From positions 815,653 to 879,652 of the forward strand of contig MKRX01000006.1 in assembly GCA_001898035.1 (NCBI GenBank): DNA of 64,000 nucleotides, in the 5' to 3' direction. This stretch comes from Armatimonadetes bacterium 55-13. Lineage in GTDB: Bacteria; Armatimonadota; Fimbriimonadia; Fimbriimonadales; Fimbriimonadaceae. The position numbers were made by a program, and so were the translations under genes. This document shows, one piece after another, positions 42,009 through 50,530 of this stretch. Each line of letters opens with the position of its first letter. Position 1 is the stretch's first letter. Under the pieces are notes generated by a model. The model was given only the letters and a program-made list of their open reading frames with translations. It was not told the origin of the DNA and made no database searches.

Positions 42009-44049
42009 GAAGATCCCATTCAACTGAATCGGTATATTCCTGGCCATCTCGCCGAACGCTGACCTTAAGGACGTTTCGACCGAGACTAAGAGAAATCCCT
42101 TTAAAGACATAGTGGACCGGTGTGTAGCCGAGAGAAGGCGGAGGCATGACCTTCCCGTTCAGTTCCAACTGACACGCGCCGACGTTTGAATAGACTTCCA
42201 CGTCAACTAGGGATTGAGTGCGCTCCTTCAGACGTCGGCCAACCAAGTAAAGAACTGGATCCTTGGACCAATTAGCCTTGTACCAATAGAAGGCATCTTT
42301 CTTGATCTTCCGATCGAACGTCACCAAGCCCTTCATATTACGAGCGGGGATTCCTCCGCGGCTCCACATTGGTACCGCGAAATCGAACATGTTCCATACG
42401 TAGCTCGCCCAAATCTCTGGGTGCTTCTTGATTGCCGCCCACTGTACTTCGTGGAAATAGGTTTGGTAGTTCTCTGGGAAGAACTGGCCGTTTGTGGGAT
42501 CAAAGTCAAAGAGGAGTTTCTCCGATTGCTGATTCACGTTTGCCTCTGCCCCGTATTCGGCAATAGCGAAGCGGGTGCCGGGTCGCTGCTTCTTCGTCGT
42601 TTCGATCCAGCCTTCTAGATCTGTAACCTTGCCTCCGTACCAACCGAGATACCGGTTAACCCCCTGCAGGTCGGCGTGGTAATCCATTGCGCGGTTAAAG
42701 TCTCCATAGCCCGTCGTAGATACGGTTAGCCGGGTCGGGTCCTCGGCTTTCGCCAAGTTGTGCATTTCCTGAGTGAGGAGAACGGGGAAGTCGGTGGAAT
42801 ACTTCGAGTAGACCTCATTATGTAATCCCCAGAAGAAGATAGAAGGATGATTGTAGTTTTGGCGAATGAGTTCGCGGATCTGCTGGAGAGCGTTCTCGCG
42901 CTCCTCACCACTCCAAGCGTTGACGAATGGCACCTCCGCCCAAATCACGAATCCCATTTGATCCGCCAAAGAATAAATCGTTTCCGCTTGTTGATAGTGA
43001 GCGAGTCGGATGGAAGTAGCGCCGATCTCTCGGATCATCTCCATATCTTGACGATGTTGAGTGTCCGTAATCGCTGAACCCATCTCCTGCCAGTCTTGAT
43101 GTCGGCAGACGCCATAAAGCCGGTAAGGTCGACTATTGAGGATAAATCCTCGATCAGCATCGATTCGAAAGCTACGGAAGCCCACCGGCTGATCAACCGA
43201 GTCATGGCGAACGCCATCCTTCAGAATCTCGACCCGAGCCCGATAGAGGTAGGGATCTTTTAAAGCATTCCAGAGATGCGGGCGGGAGACGTGCAACCGT
43301 TGGCGCACGGGAGTTTCAAAGTTGTAGCCGAGCGTCAATCTGTCATCTCGCTTGGCCACCGCAGTTCCTTCTCTATCGAATAAAGTCGTCCGCACAATCA
43401 CTTGGCTGGCGGCATTCTCGCCGTTTATTACCTTGGTCAAAACGTCTAGTTCTGCCCCTTCGGCATTGACGTTCGATGGGGTCAGGTAAACCCCGGAAGA
43501 TGCATAGTCCGTTGGGGTGACGCGGATGGGATCAGTGAGGATAAGCGATACGGGGCGATAGATACCACCATAGACTCCGAAGAGAAACTGATTGATTGGG
43601 ATGACGTCTTTCCGATGCTCGTTGTCCACAGAGACTTGAATAAGGTTGTTTTCTCCGAATTTGAGTGCGGAAGTGATCTCAAAACAGAAGGCCGAATAAC
43701 CTCCCTTGTGTTCTCCGACTAACCGGCCATTCACATAAACTTGGGCCACTTGCCCAACGCCTTCGAAGCGAAGAAAGACCTTTCTCTTTTTCTGATCGGT
43801 CGAAAGTCTGAGGTTGCGTCGGTACCAGGCTTGACCTTCATAGAACGCCGATCCCATTTGCATATCTTGGGCGTTCCAGGTGTGAGGGAGTCGAACTGCG
43901 TGATATTCAAAGGCGCTGGCCTCTTTGAGTGTTCCCGACCGTTGACTGAACTCCCATCCATCCAGGAGTTGCTTCGTTTCTCGATCTGCGGCGAGGAGGG
44001 GCGAAGCTAATGCGACGAGAGCGCAGGTGACGAGGGATCGAGCAGACAC
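41995..44049 (-). CDS. Secreted glycoside hydrolase family 2 (beta-galactosidase-like)
   Basis: A 684-residue enzyme with a signal peptide (ALVALASPLLAA). It has a jelly-roll sugar-binding domain (about 25-185; VRLPHTWNAQD, AWYRRNLRL, VYVNGRLVGEHKGGY), an immunoglobulin-like domain and the catalytic barrel with GVCRHQDWQEMGSA, the acid/base Glu in FFWGLHNEVYS (near 411) and the nucleophile Glu in AIAEYGAEA (near 496). A C-terminal beta domain ends it. The GTG start follows a weak ribosome site. Substrate may be beta-galactoside or beta-glucuronide. Confidence 0.94.
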   Translation of the reverse strand: MSARSLVTCALVALASPLLAADRETKQLLDGWEFSQRSGTLKEASAFEYHAVRLPHTWNAQDMQMGSAFYEGQAWYRRNLRLSTDQKKRKVFLRFEGVGQVAQVYVNGRLVGEHKGGYSAFCFEITSALKFGENNLIQVSVDNEHRKDVIPINQFLFGVYGGIYRPVSLILTDPIRVTPTDYASSGVYLTPSNVNAEGAELDVLTKVINGENAASQVIVRTTLFDREGTAVAKRDDRLTLGYNFETPVRQRLHVSRPHLWNALKDPYLYRARVEILKDGVRHDSVDQPVGFRSFRIDADRGFILNSRPYRLYGVCRHQDWQEMGSAITDTQHRQDMEMIREIGATSIRLAHYQQAETIYSLADQMGFVIWAEVPFVNAWSGEERENALQQIRELIRQNYNHPSIFFWGLHNEVYSKYSTDFPVLLTQEMHNLAKAEDPTRLTVSTTGYGDFNRAMDYHADLQGVNRYLGWYGGKVTDLEGWIETTKKQRPGTRFAIAEYGAEANVNQQSEKLLFDFDPTNGQFFPENYQTYFHEVQWAAIKKHPEIWASYVWNMFDFAVPMWSRGGIPARNMKGLVTFDRKIKKDAFYWYKANWSKDPVLYLVGRRLKERTQSLVDVEVYSNVGACQLELNGKVMPPPSLGYTPVHYVFKGISLSLGRNVLKVSVRRDGQEYTDSVEWDLRAAH

Positions 44050-44102
44050 CGATTGAACTTACCAGAGCCTAAATCCTGGATTCGCGAACCTTTAGCGGCG
44101 GT

Positions 44103-44891
44103 TTAGTTCAGAAGGGCCAGCACGAGAGAAACAAAAGGCGCCGTAAACAGGATGCTGTCGATTCGGTCCATGATTCCGCCATGCCCGGGCAAGATCGTGC
44201 CACTGTCTTTCATTCCAGCTTTGCGCTTCACCCAGCTCTCAAACAGGTCTCCCATTTGACCAAAGATACCGGCGACGGCGCCGCCAGCCAAGGATGCACT
44301 AGGGGATACACCGATGAGTGCGCCGAGTCCCCAGGCCACTAAGACACAGGCAAAGAGATTGGCAATAGCTCCCTCAACCGTCTTCTTGGGAGAAATGGTG
44401 GGCGCGAGTTTATGTTTGCCGAATGCTTTACCGGCAAAGATTGCGGCGGTGTCTCCACCCCAGAGGGGAACGATCGCCAGCAGGATAGGATTCTTCCAAT
44501 TCCACGTATCTGGCACGACGTGGCCGATATGAAGGAAGAGAAGCGCAACAAGCGGGCCGATAAACCAAAAAGGGGCGAGAAGCGCTAGTGGGCTCGTTTT
44601 TTCGGTGGAAACAAGACCCGATGAAATCCACCCGACGATGCTGCATCCAAGAATGCAAGCAGTGGCGGTGATGGGAACCCCTTGAAGTGTGCTCAGGAAC
44701 CAGACTAGTCCAACCGCACACAGCAAAGCGCCCGGCCAAACTAGCTTTTGCTTAGTCATGAAACTGACTTCGGACGTACATCCGAAGCAGATGAGCAGAC
44801 TAAGCGCAAGGATTGGCCAGGGCTTTGAATAGAAGACCGCGGCTAGAACCGGGGGTATAAGAGCAAGGGCCGTTAAGACCCTCGCTCGCAT
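44103..44891 (-). CDS. cdsA: Phosphatidate cytidylyltransferase (CDP-diglyceride synthase)
   Basis: A 262-residue polytopic membrane enzyme making CDP-diacylglycerol from phosphatidic acid and CTP, the precursor of bacterial phospholipids. The family signature is present near the C-terminus (KRKAGMKDSGTILPGHGG then IMDRIDS), as are GGDTAAIFAGKAFGKHKLAP and SPKKTVEGA. ATG 44891 overlaps the stop of the upstream regulator gene (TAATG) and starts a typical first helix; the longer frame to 44963 reads inside that gene. The usual neighbours uppS, dxr and rseP are absent. Confidence 0.95.
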   Translation of the reverse strand: MRARVLTALALIPPVLAAVFYSKPWPILALSLLICFGCTSEVSFMTKQKLVWPGALLCAVGLVWFLSTLQGVPITATACILGCSIVGWISSGLVSTEKTSPLALLAPFWFIGPLVALLFLHIGHVVPDTWNWKNPILLAIVPLWGGDTAAIFAGKAFGKHKLAPTISPKKTVEGAIANLFACVLVAWGLGALIGVSPSASLAGGAVAGIFGQMGDLFESWVKRKAGMKDSGTILPGHGGIMDRIDSILFTAPFVSLVLALLN

Positions 44892-45502
44892 TACTCGGCT
44901 GTCTCCGAAGCCGCCATCGATGCGGTCGTGAGTCGAAGCGCAACCTGTACTCGGTTTTCGCACTTCAGCTTTCGCATGATGACGCTGACAAGGTTCTTAA
45001 TGCTCTGCTCACGGAGACCGGTAACAGCAGCAATTCTGCGATTGGAGAAGCCCTTCGCGACCAAAGAAGCGACTTCATATTCGCGACGGGTAAGTTCGAT
45101 ACCGGCGCCATAGTTACTACGGCGCTCGCGAACGCGGCCAACTGGCGCTCGAACGAACGATGCGCCCACCTCACGCACCGCACGAAACAGCGCTGTACTT
45201 CCGCTATCTCGGGTTAAGACGGCATCGATGTTATTTTCATCGAGTTCGATCTCTTCCTCGCCTCCGAGCAGAATGATTCCCAAGTCGCCATAAGCGCGTG
45301 CGCCCATGAAAAACTCCACGTCATTGGTTTGAAGGCCATGGCCGTCCAACACGATAACCTGGGCTCGGTGATCCTTCACTGCGGAAAGACAAGCTCGCGG
45401 CGACGACTCGCGAGCAACAACGTCGAAATTCCCCTCGTGGCTTAGGAGGCTACCAAGAGCTTCACCAAACAACGGCTCCCTACTACATAATGCAATTCGC
45501 AT
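44891..45502 (-). CDS. LuxR-type regulator with a pseudo-receiver domain
   Basis: A 203-residue protein. Residues 1-115 have the alpha/beta plan of a response-regulator receiver, with an Asp at IVLDGHG (near 53). The acidic pair after strand 1 is missing (MRIALCSREPLF), and the usual Lys motif is LTRDSG, so phosphorylation is doubtful. Residues 137-195 form a LuxR helix-turn-helix (LTRREYEVASLVAKGFSNRRIA then IKNLVSVIMRKL). It is translationally coupled to cdsA and preceded by a sigma-70-type promoter, linking an unknown signal to lipid synthesis (inference). Confidence 0.88.
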   Translation of the reverse strand: MRIALCSREPLFGEALGSLLSHEGNFDVVARESSPRACLSAVKDHRAQVIVLDGHGLQTNDVEFFMGARAYGDLGIILLGGEEEIELDENNIDAVLTRDSGSTALFRAVREVGASFVRAPVGRVRERRSNYGAGIELTRREYEVASLVAKGFSNRRIAAVTGLREQSIKNLVSVIMRKLKCENRVQVALRLTTASMAASETAE

Positions 45503-45595
45503 GCTTTAATCCTTTTGTTAAGTATTAAAAAATACTGATGGGGTTATACCTTTTTTTGACCGCAGGAAATGTACCGAGGTCTATTTCCTAATCCT

Positions 45596-45624
45596 ACTAT
45601 AGTCGATTAACCGTTAAACCGCAA
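45596..45624 (-). promoter_or_regulatory. Sigma-70-type promoter for the luxR-cdsA operon
   Basis: Reading the minus strand, TTGCGG (-35) and TATAGT (-10) are 17 bp apart, placing the start site about 85 bp before ATG 45502. The leader contains an AT-rich AGTAT/ATACT inverted repeat near 45522. Confidence 0.5.
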
Positions 45625-45636
45625 CCGCGATGATTG

Positions 45637-46272
45637 CTAGTCTTTCAGCAAGGACCCTATCTTGCGTTTGACGCGTTGCAGGGCATTATCGACTGACTTT
45701 GGATGGCAGTTTAACTGAACTGACATCTCTCTGTACGACAAACCCTCAAGATAACACCGCAAAACTGCGCGTTCTAACTCACTTAAGACATTCGAAACCA
45801 TGTCGTTCAGATTGTTTGGAATACGCCCGCCGAGGATCTGTTGTTCCGGGTTCTCGGCAATTTCACTTGGGAGCGCGTCTAAAAGAGTACTTTCTGTGGT
45901 TTCGGTTTGGTAGGATCGGTTTAGGGATATGTACCCATTTAAGGGGACATGTTTTTGTCGGGTGGCCGTTTTTACCGCCGTGATGATTTGCCGTGTCACG
46001 CAAAGTTCGGCAAAGGGTCGAAATCGATTAAGTCGATCGGAGCGAAAGTCACGAATGGCCTTATACAGACCAATCATCCCTTCTTGGATTACGTCTTCGC
46101 GGTCGGCGCCTACCACAAAGTAAGCGCGAGCCTTATTTTCGACGAGGGGACGAAATCTTGAAATCAGAAACTCGGTCGCCGCCATATGGCCACATTTGGC
46201 CATATCGACAACCTCTTCTTCCTGCATAAAGACAAATCGTGATTCCGAGCTTCCAGCTATTGTCTCCAACAT
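45637..46272 (-). CDS. sigH: RNA polymerase sigma factor, SigH (Spo0H)-like
   Basis: A 211-residue sigma-70 family factor with a compact group-3-like layout. Region 2 has ARAYFVVGADREDVIQEGMIG and LYKAIRDFRSDRLNRFRPFA, then ELCVTRQIITAVKTATRQKH. The C-terminal region 4 has LSELERAVLRCYLEGLSYRE and HPKSVDNALQRVKRKI. These match Firmicutes SigH (Spo0H) closely rather than ECF factors. In Bacillus SigH governs the transition to stationary phase, competence and sporulation; here the regulon is unknown. A plausible promoter lies 45 bp upstream. Confidence 0.9.
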   Translation of the reverse strand: MLETIAGSSESRFVFMQEEEVVDMAKCGHMAATEFLISRFRPLVENKARAYFVVGADREDVIQEGMIGLYKAIRDFRSDRLNRFRPFAELCVTRQIITAVKTATRQKHVPLNGYISLNRSYQTETTESTLLDALPSEIAENPEQQILGGRIPNNLNDMVSNVLSELERAVLRCYLEGLSYREMSVQLNCHPKSVDNALQRVKRKIGSLLKD

Positions 46273-46316
46273 CCCTCACCGCGAACGCGACCCTGCGTGA
46301 CGCCTAGCCCTTCATT

Positions 46317-46345
46317 AGTTTAAAGGAATGTCGTCAACTTGCCAA
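46317..46345 (-). promoter_or_regulatory. Candidate sigma-70 promoter for the sigH-like gene
   Basis: On the minus strand, TTGGCA and TAAACT are 17 bp apart, 45 bp before the start codon. Further upstream are two inverted repeats, ATGGTG/CACACCAT near 46391 and ACGTAG-A-CTACGT near 46420, that could be operators. Confidence 0.4.
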
Positions 46346-46445
46346 GACGCTACGGCGCAGCAAGCACCCATTTAGTTCAAAAAGCAATGATGGTGAATGT
46401 CACACCATTAAAATAGTGAACGTAGACTACGTCACTAGTGCCAAT

Positions 46446-46481
46446 AAAAAGAAACGCGGAACCCTTTGAAGAGTTCCGCGT
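46446..46481 (-). terminator. Intrinsic terminator of the pheA-ymdB-PKD operon
   Basis: ACGCGGAAC pairs with GTTCCGCGT (46454-46462 and 46473-46481). Reading the minus strand, the stem is followed by TTTCTTTTTATT. A standard Rho-independent terminator 19 bp after the PKD-protein stop. Confidence 0.88.
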
Positions 46482-46499
46482 AAGTCGATCGATCAACGG

Positions 46500-47609
46500 T
46501 TAAGGATTGACGGTGGCTTTAATCGATGTTGTGTAGGGTCGCTTCAGTCCATAGACGTCAGTGATGGTGAGAGTAATTTTGTAGGTTCCTGGTTTTCGGA
46601 ACTGTCGTTTCACCACTTGCCCGACTGCGTCGTCTTGGATGCCGTCCTTGTCATCGAAATCCCACGAATACTTGAGAATGCTCGATCCTCCGTACCCATT
46701 CGCGCTAAAGGTAACGGTGTCCCCTAGGGCTAGATTCAGGTCTTGAAGGTTGAGATCTCCGGTAATCGGTGTGGTATCGGCAACGACGCGAATATCGCCA
46801 ACATAGAAGGTCGTCGTGACGTCTCCGGCAAAGCCGATAGACTTGATTTCCTTGTTAGTTTTGTCAAATCCGCTGATGGCTTGGAGAGGAACGGCGACCG
46901 TCCGCCAGCCGCGGTCGACGGTACCACTGGTTGTTACGGGCACATAGGCTTCGCTCTTCTTGCCATCCGTCGTGGTTATGATCAGTCGAATGTGCTCAAG
47001 AGTCGGAGAGGTCGATGTGGAACCGCCAGGACCTCCTGGGAACCCGCCTCGGCCACCAGGTCCCTGCAAGCCACCGGGGCCACCTTGGAGTCCTCCACCT
47101 CGGCCTCCGGCTCCGCCTTGAAGACCGCCTCGACCACCAGAAGCGCCGCCCAGCGCTCCCGCACCGCCGGGACCACCCGGTCCGGCGCCCGCAGGGCCAC
47201 CACTACTCTTTCCACCGCCAGGCCCACCTGGAAGACCTCCTGGTCCGCCCGTGTTACCGCCTCCGCCGAAGGTCATCGAACTGTTGGCGGGAAGGTAAGT
47301 GAGGCGAAGCATGTTGCTCTTATCGCCAAACTTATCGGAAAGGCTAACGGTATTGCCGAACTGGAGTAAGCCACCGGCGAAGTAGTTTCGAGTAGAAATT
47401 CGAATGGAGTGCACTCCTTCGAATGCAACTTCATCGGTTTCGCTTGCGGTACCACTGCCCCACGACTTGAGATCGATGCCCTGGTCCTTGATCAGCCTCG
47501 CTGGCGCATAAAGGATCGTGGCAGATTGTGCCATGACCGTAGCCGTAGCCAAAGAGGCCAGGCCGGTTAACCAAATTCTGTTCACTTTTGAACCTCCGCT
47601 CATCATCAC
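46500..47609 (-). CDS. Secreted PKD-domain protein with a Gly-rich low-complexity region
   Basis: A 369-residue exported protein with a signal peptide (RIWLTGLASLATATVMAQS). A beta-sandwich of about 80 residues comes first. Then about 80 residues of near-pure Gly/Pro/Ala with GGPGG, GGLQGG and GGRGG iterations (about 115-195), a second beta segment that continues the sandwich, and a C-terminal PKD domain (WDFDDKDGIQD, GTYKITLTITDVYG). The Gly-rich insert looks like a flexible loop inside one carbohydrate-binding-like domain. It overlaps the ymdB-like stop by 4 bp. Confidence 0.85.
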   Translation of the reverse strand: MMMSGGSKVNRIWLTGLASLATATVMAQSATILYAPARLIKDQGIDLKSWGSGTASETDEVAFEGVHSIRISTRNYFAGGLLQFGNTVSLSDKFGDKSNMLRLTYLPANSSMTFGGGGNTGGPGGLPGGPGGGKSSGGPAGAGPGGPGGAGALGGASGGRGGLQGGAGGRGGGLQGGPGGLQGPGGRGGFPGGPGGSTSTSPTLEHIRLIITTTDGKKSEAYVPVTTSGTVDRGWRTVAVPLQAISGFDKTNKEIKSIGFAGDVTTTFYVGDIRVVADTTPITGDLNLQDLNLALGDTVTFSANGYGGSSILKYSWDFDDKDGIQDDAVGQVVKRQFRKPGTYKITLTITDVYGLKRPYTTSIKATVNP

Positions 47610-48394
47610 GCTTCTTCGCCGAAACGAATTCTCTCGATCGCCACGGCATGTCCCGTATTTCTTTCGACGCTTATAACCACCCCACAGATTACACCAGGCT
47701 CGTTCGCAACCTCAAAACGTTGTGGCATGGTGGTTCGAAAACGCTTGAGAATGATCTCTCGATCCATGCCCAGAACGCTACGTACGGGGCCACACATTCC
47801 TACGTCGGTGATATAGGCGGTGCCGCCGGGCAAGATCGTTTCATCGGCGGTTTGAACATGCGTGTGCGTGCCTACCACCCCTGTTGCCCTTCCCGCGCAG
47901 TGCCATCCCATGGCGATTTTTTCGCTGGTGGCTTCGGCATGGAAATCGAGGAAACGGTGAGGAGTTTCGAGTTGCGAAAAGAGTCGATCGACCTCTCGAA
48001 AGGGGTCGTCGTAAGACTCCATATAAACTCGACCGCAAACGTTAAGCACGGCAAGTTCGATACCTTCCTTGGAAACAGTAATCATCCCGCGACCAGGGAC
48101 CGCTTCCGGCATGTTGGAGGGACGCACGATGGGCTTTTTCGTTTCCAGATAGTCGCAGATTTCTCGCTTGTTGAAGGCATGATTCCCAAGCGTAATGGCG
48201 TCGGCGCCGTGCTTATAGAGTTCTTCGGCAATGTCGGGCGTGATTCCTACGCCCCCCGCGCTGTTTTCGCCATTGACGATGGTGAAGAGAGGTTGGTGAG
48301 TGTCCTGTAGACTTTGCAGGCCCTCGCGAACGGCTTGTCGGCCCGGCTTGCCCACAACGTCGCCGAGAAAGAGAATTTTATAGAGAGAAGACAT
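47606..48394 (-). CDS. ymdB: YmdB-family metallophosphoesterase (TIGR00282)
   Basis: A 262-residue dinuclear-metal phosphodiesterase. Motifs are LFLGDVVGKPGRQAV (Asp), VNGENSAGGVGIT (Asn/Glu), TLGNHAFNKRE (Asn/His), HAEATSEK, and VVGTHTHVQTADE (His pair). In Bacillus, YmdB hydrolyses cyclic nucleotides in vitro and is needed for the switch between motility and biofilm. It is normally near rny/ymdA, which is absent here. It lies 18 bp after pheA and overlaps the PKD gene by 4 bp, so the three genes share a transcript. Confidence 0.93.
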   Translation of the reverse strand: MSSLYKILFLGDVVGKPGRQAVREGLQSLQDTHQPLFTIVNGENSAGGVGITPDIAEELYKHGADAITLGNHAFNKREICDYLETKKPIVRPSNMPEAVPGRGMITVSKEGIELAVLNVCGRVYMESYDDPFREVDRLFSQLETPHRFLDFHAEATSEKIAMGWHCAGRATGVVGTHTHVQTADETILPGGTAYITDVGMCGPVRSVLGMDREIILKRFRTTMPQRFEVANEPGVICGVVISVERNTGHAVAIERIRFGEEA

Positions 48395-48412
48395 GAAGAA
48401 CGCCTCGAAGAC

Positions 48413-49522
48413 CTATCCTAGTGGTTCCACATAAGGATAGCTACCGAGAATCGTTGTCTCGAGGGCGTAACCTTTTAGGGTTTCCAATGCACGCTGTACG
48501 GCCTCGTCGGTACGGTGCCCCGAACAGTCGCAGTAGAAAATGTACTCGAAAGTCGCCCGCTGAGCCGGACGCGATTCGATCATCATGAGGTTGACTCCTT
48601 CCTGATCGAATGCGCCCAGAGCACGGTAGAGTTCACCCGGCCGGTTGCGCAGGTTGAACATCATGCTGGTTTTGTCTTCCCCGGTCTTTGCAGGCTCGTT
48701 GTAGCCGATCACCAAGAACCGCGTGCGGTTGCCCGGATTGTCCTGAAGATTGTCAACGAGGATAGGAATGCCGACCGTCTCCGCGGCTAGGGAGTTGGCA
48801 ATGGCGGCGCCGTGGGGGTCCTCAAGCGCGCGTTCTGCAGCCTTTGCGGTTGGGACCACCTCTAATATCTGCGCATTCGGCAGATTGGTTCGCAGCCACC
48901 GCTTGCACTGCTGGGCAGGCTGCGGTCCGGCATAAACCCGCTCGATTTTATCCAGAGACTCGGCCGTGGTGACCAGGTGATGGCGGATGGGTACGTACAT
49001 TTCCGCGCAAATCTTCACGTTGGTTTGTGGGAACATATCCAGGGTCTCTGGCACTACACCCGCCACCGAATTCTCCACCGGCACCACACCATAGTCTGCT
49101 TTGCCATGTTCGACGGCACGAAAGACGTCTGAAATGGATTCCTCAGGTTGGAAGGTCGTGCTGCCGCCGAACGTTTGGATGGCGGCCACATGAGTAAAAG
49201 TGCCGGGAGGCCCCCAGAATGCGGCAACCAAAGGTTTCTCCGCCGCACGGGCCGCGCTAATCACTTCCCGGAAAATAGAGATCAATTGGCGCGCTTGAAG
49301 TGGGCCTGGGTTGACCTGCTCCAGACGTTGATAGATCTGTCTTTCTCTTTCGGGAGTAAAAAATGGCTTCAGATCGCGGCCTTTGACTCGTCCTACTTCT
49401 TGGGCAAGGGAGGCGCGTCGATTCAGAATCTCAACAAGTTGGTGGTCGATCGCATCGATATCCTTTCGAATTTCGTCGAGACTTCGAATGTTTTCGGGAG
49501 TTTGAGTAGGCTCGTCGCTCAT
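48413..49522 (-). CDS. pheA: Bifunctional chorismate mutase/prephenate dehydratase
   Basis: A 369-residue P-protein for phenylalanine synthesis. Residues about 12-90 form an AroQ chorismate mutase (LDEIRKDIDAIDHQLVEILNRRA with the Arg and Lys of the active site). Next is prephenate dehydratase (AFWGPPGTFTHVAA, VVPVENSVAGVV, GNRTRFLVIG with the TRF motif). The C-terminal ACT domain has RPGELYRALGAF and MIESRPA (ESRP motif), so feedback by phenylalanine is likely. I chose ATG 49522; an in-frame ATG at 49534 adds four residues. Confidence 0.96.
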   Translation of the reverse strand: MSDEPTQTPENIRSLDEIRKDIDAIDHQLVEILNRRASLAQEVGRVKGRDLKPFFTPERERQIYQRLEQVNPGPLQARQLISIFREVISAARAAEKPLVAAFWGPPGTFTHVAAIQTFGGSTTFQPEESISDVFRAVEHGKADYGVVPVENSVAGVVPETLDMFPQTNVKICAEMYVPIRHHLVTTAESLDKIERVYAGPQPAQQCKRWLRTNLPNAQILEVVPTAKAAERALEDPHGAAIANSLAAETVGIPILVDNLQDNPGNRTRFLVIGYNEPAKTGEDKTSMMFNLRNRPGELYRALGAFDQEGVNLMMIESRPAQRATFEYIFYCDCSGHRTDEAVQRALETLKGYALETTILGSYPYVEPLG

Positions 49523-49627
49523 GTTGCATTCCATCGCCGCGACATTGGGGCGAGCAGGTTAGGCAAGTTCCATTATGGCTTTTTGAGCGAATCGTGGGCT
49601 TAGTCGCACTTTCTACCTATTGGCAGG

Positions 49628-49656
49628 TTGGAATTGAAGCTTGGCGACGCTAAAAT
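49628..49656 (+). promoter_or_regulatory. Sigma-70-type promoter for the cdaA operon
   Basis: TTGGAA (49628) and TAAAAT (49651) are 17 bp apart. Transcription would start about 16-20 bp before the TTG start codon of cdaA. Confidence 0.5.
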
Positions 49657-49678
49657 CGTGCCAACGAGTATTTAAACA

Positions 49679-50530
49679 TTGACCGAATTTTTCAGCAGAT
49701 GGCTTGATGCCTTTAACGGCGATCCCATTCGAAACGCGATCGATATCCTGATCGTGACCTACGTGCTGTATCGGCTGTTCATGTTAGTGCGTGGTTCCCG
49801 CGCGATGCGAATCGTCCTTGGCATCGCGATTTTCGTGTTGGTGCTTGCGTTGAGCAACGCTTTGGAACTGCGCACGCTAGGTTGGCTATTGGACAAAGCC
49901 ACAATCCTTGGGCCGGTCGCTCTCGTCATCCTCTTCCTCCCCGAACTTAGGCAAGCGATTGAAGGATTCGGACGACTGAGAGTTGGAAAGCTTCAATTCA
50001 TTCCCAAGTTCGCCGGAATGGGAATGCCAACGGAGGCCCAAACAGTGGAGGAACTGGTCGCGGCGGTCGCAGAATTGGCCGCCGAAAAGACCGGCGCTCT
50101 CATCGTTATTGAGCGGGGCGCCCCGTTGGAAGAGATAGCCAACAATGGCGTTATCGTTAACGCGAAAGTAAGCGCTCCGCTCTTGGGATCAATCTTCTAT
50201 GAAGGGAACCCCCTTCACGATGGCGCCGTGATCGTTCGAGGTGATGTGATCATTTCCGCCGCGTGTCGATTGCCGCTGAGCGATTCAAACCGTCTCAGTC
50301 AGAACGTCCACATGCGACACCGCGCCGGAGTCGGGGTAACCGAGCAACTGGACTGCATATCGATCATCGTAAGTGAAGAGAGAGGCAGCATCAGCTACGC
50401 GAAAGAGGGCCGCCTTCGAAAACTCTCCAATCATCACGAACTTCGCGACTTTTTGAATCGCGAATTGAGAAGCGATGAAGAAAGCGCGCCGAAGGAACGT
50501 ATCCGGCGAAAGCGGGGTGAGGTGAAGTAA
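49679..50530 (+). CDS. cdaA: Diadenylate cyclase CdaA
   Basis: A 283-residue membrane enzyme making cyclic di-AMP from two ATP. Three N-terminal membrane helices (about 18-95) precede the DAC domain with the LHDGAVIVRGD motif (DGA near 181-183) and MRHRAGVGVTEQ (RHR near 213-215). The C-terminus is a basic tail. It starts at TTG 49679. CdaR follows without a gap, as in Firmicutes, but the third usual partner glmM is missing. Cyclic di-AMP normally controls potassium and osmolyte balance; a cation/proton antiporter gene lies 3.3 kb away. Confidence 0.96.
   Translation: MTEFFSRWLDAFNGDPIRNAIDILIVTYVLYRLFMLVRGSRAMRIVLGIAIFVLVLALSNALELRTLGWLLDKATILGPVALVILFLPELRQAIEGFGRLRVGKLQFIPKFAGMGMPTEAQTVEELVAAVAELAAEKTGALIVIERGAPLEEIANNGVIVNAKVSAPLLGSIFYEGNPLHDGAVIVRGDVIISAACRLPLSDSNRLSQNVHMRHRAGVGVTEQLDCISIIVSEERGSISYAKEGRLRKLSNHHELRDFLNRELRSDEESAPKERIRRKRGEVK

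Noticed and set aside
46743..47369. 208-codon plus-strand frame
   Set aside because: Opposite strand of the Gly-rich PKD protein; Arg/Thr/Ser-rich shadow without a ribosome site.
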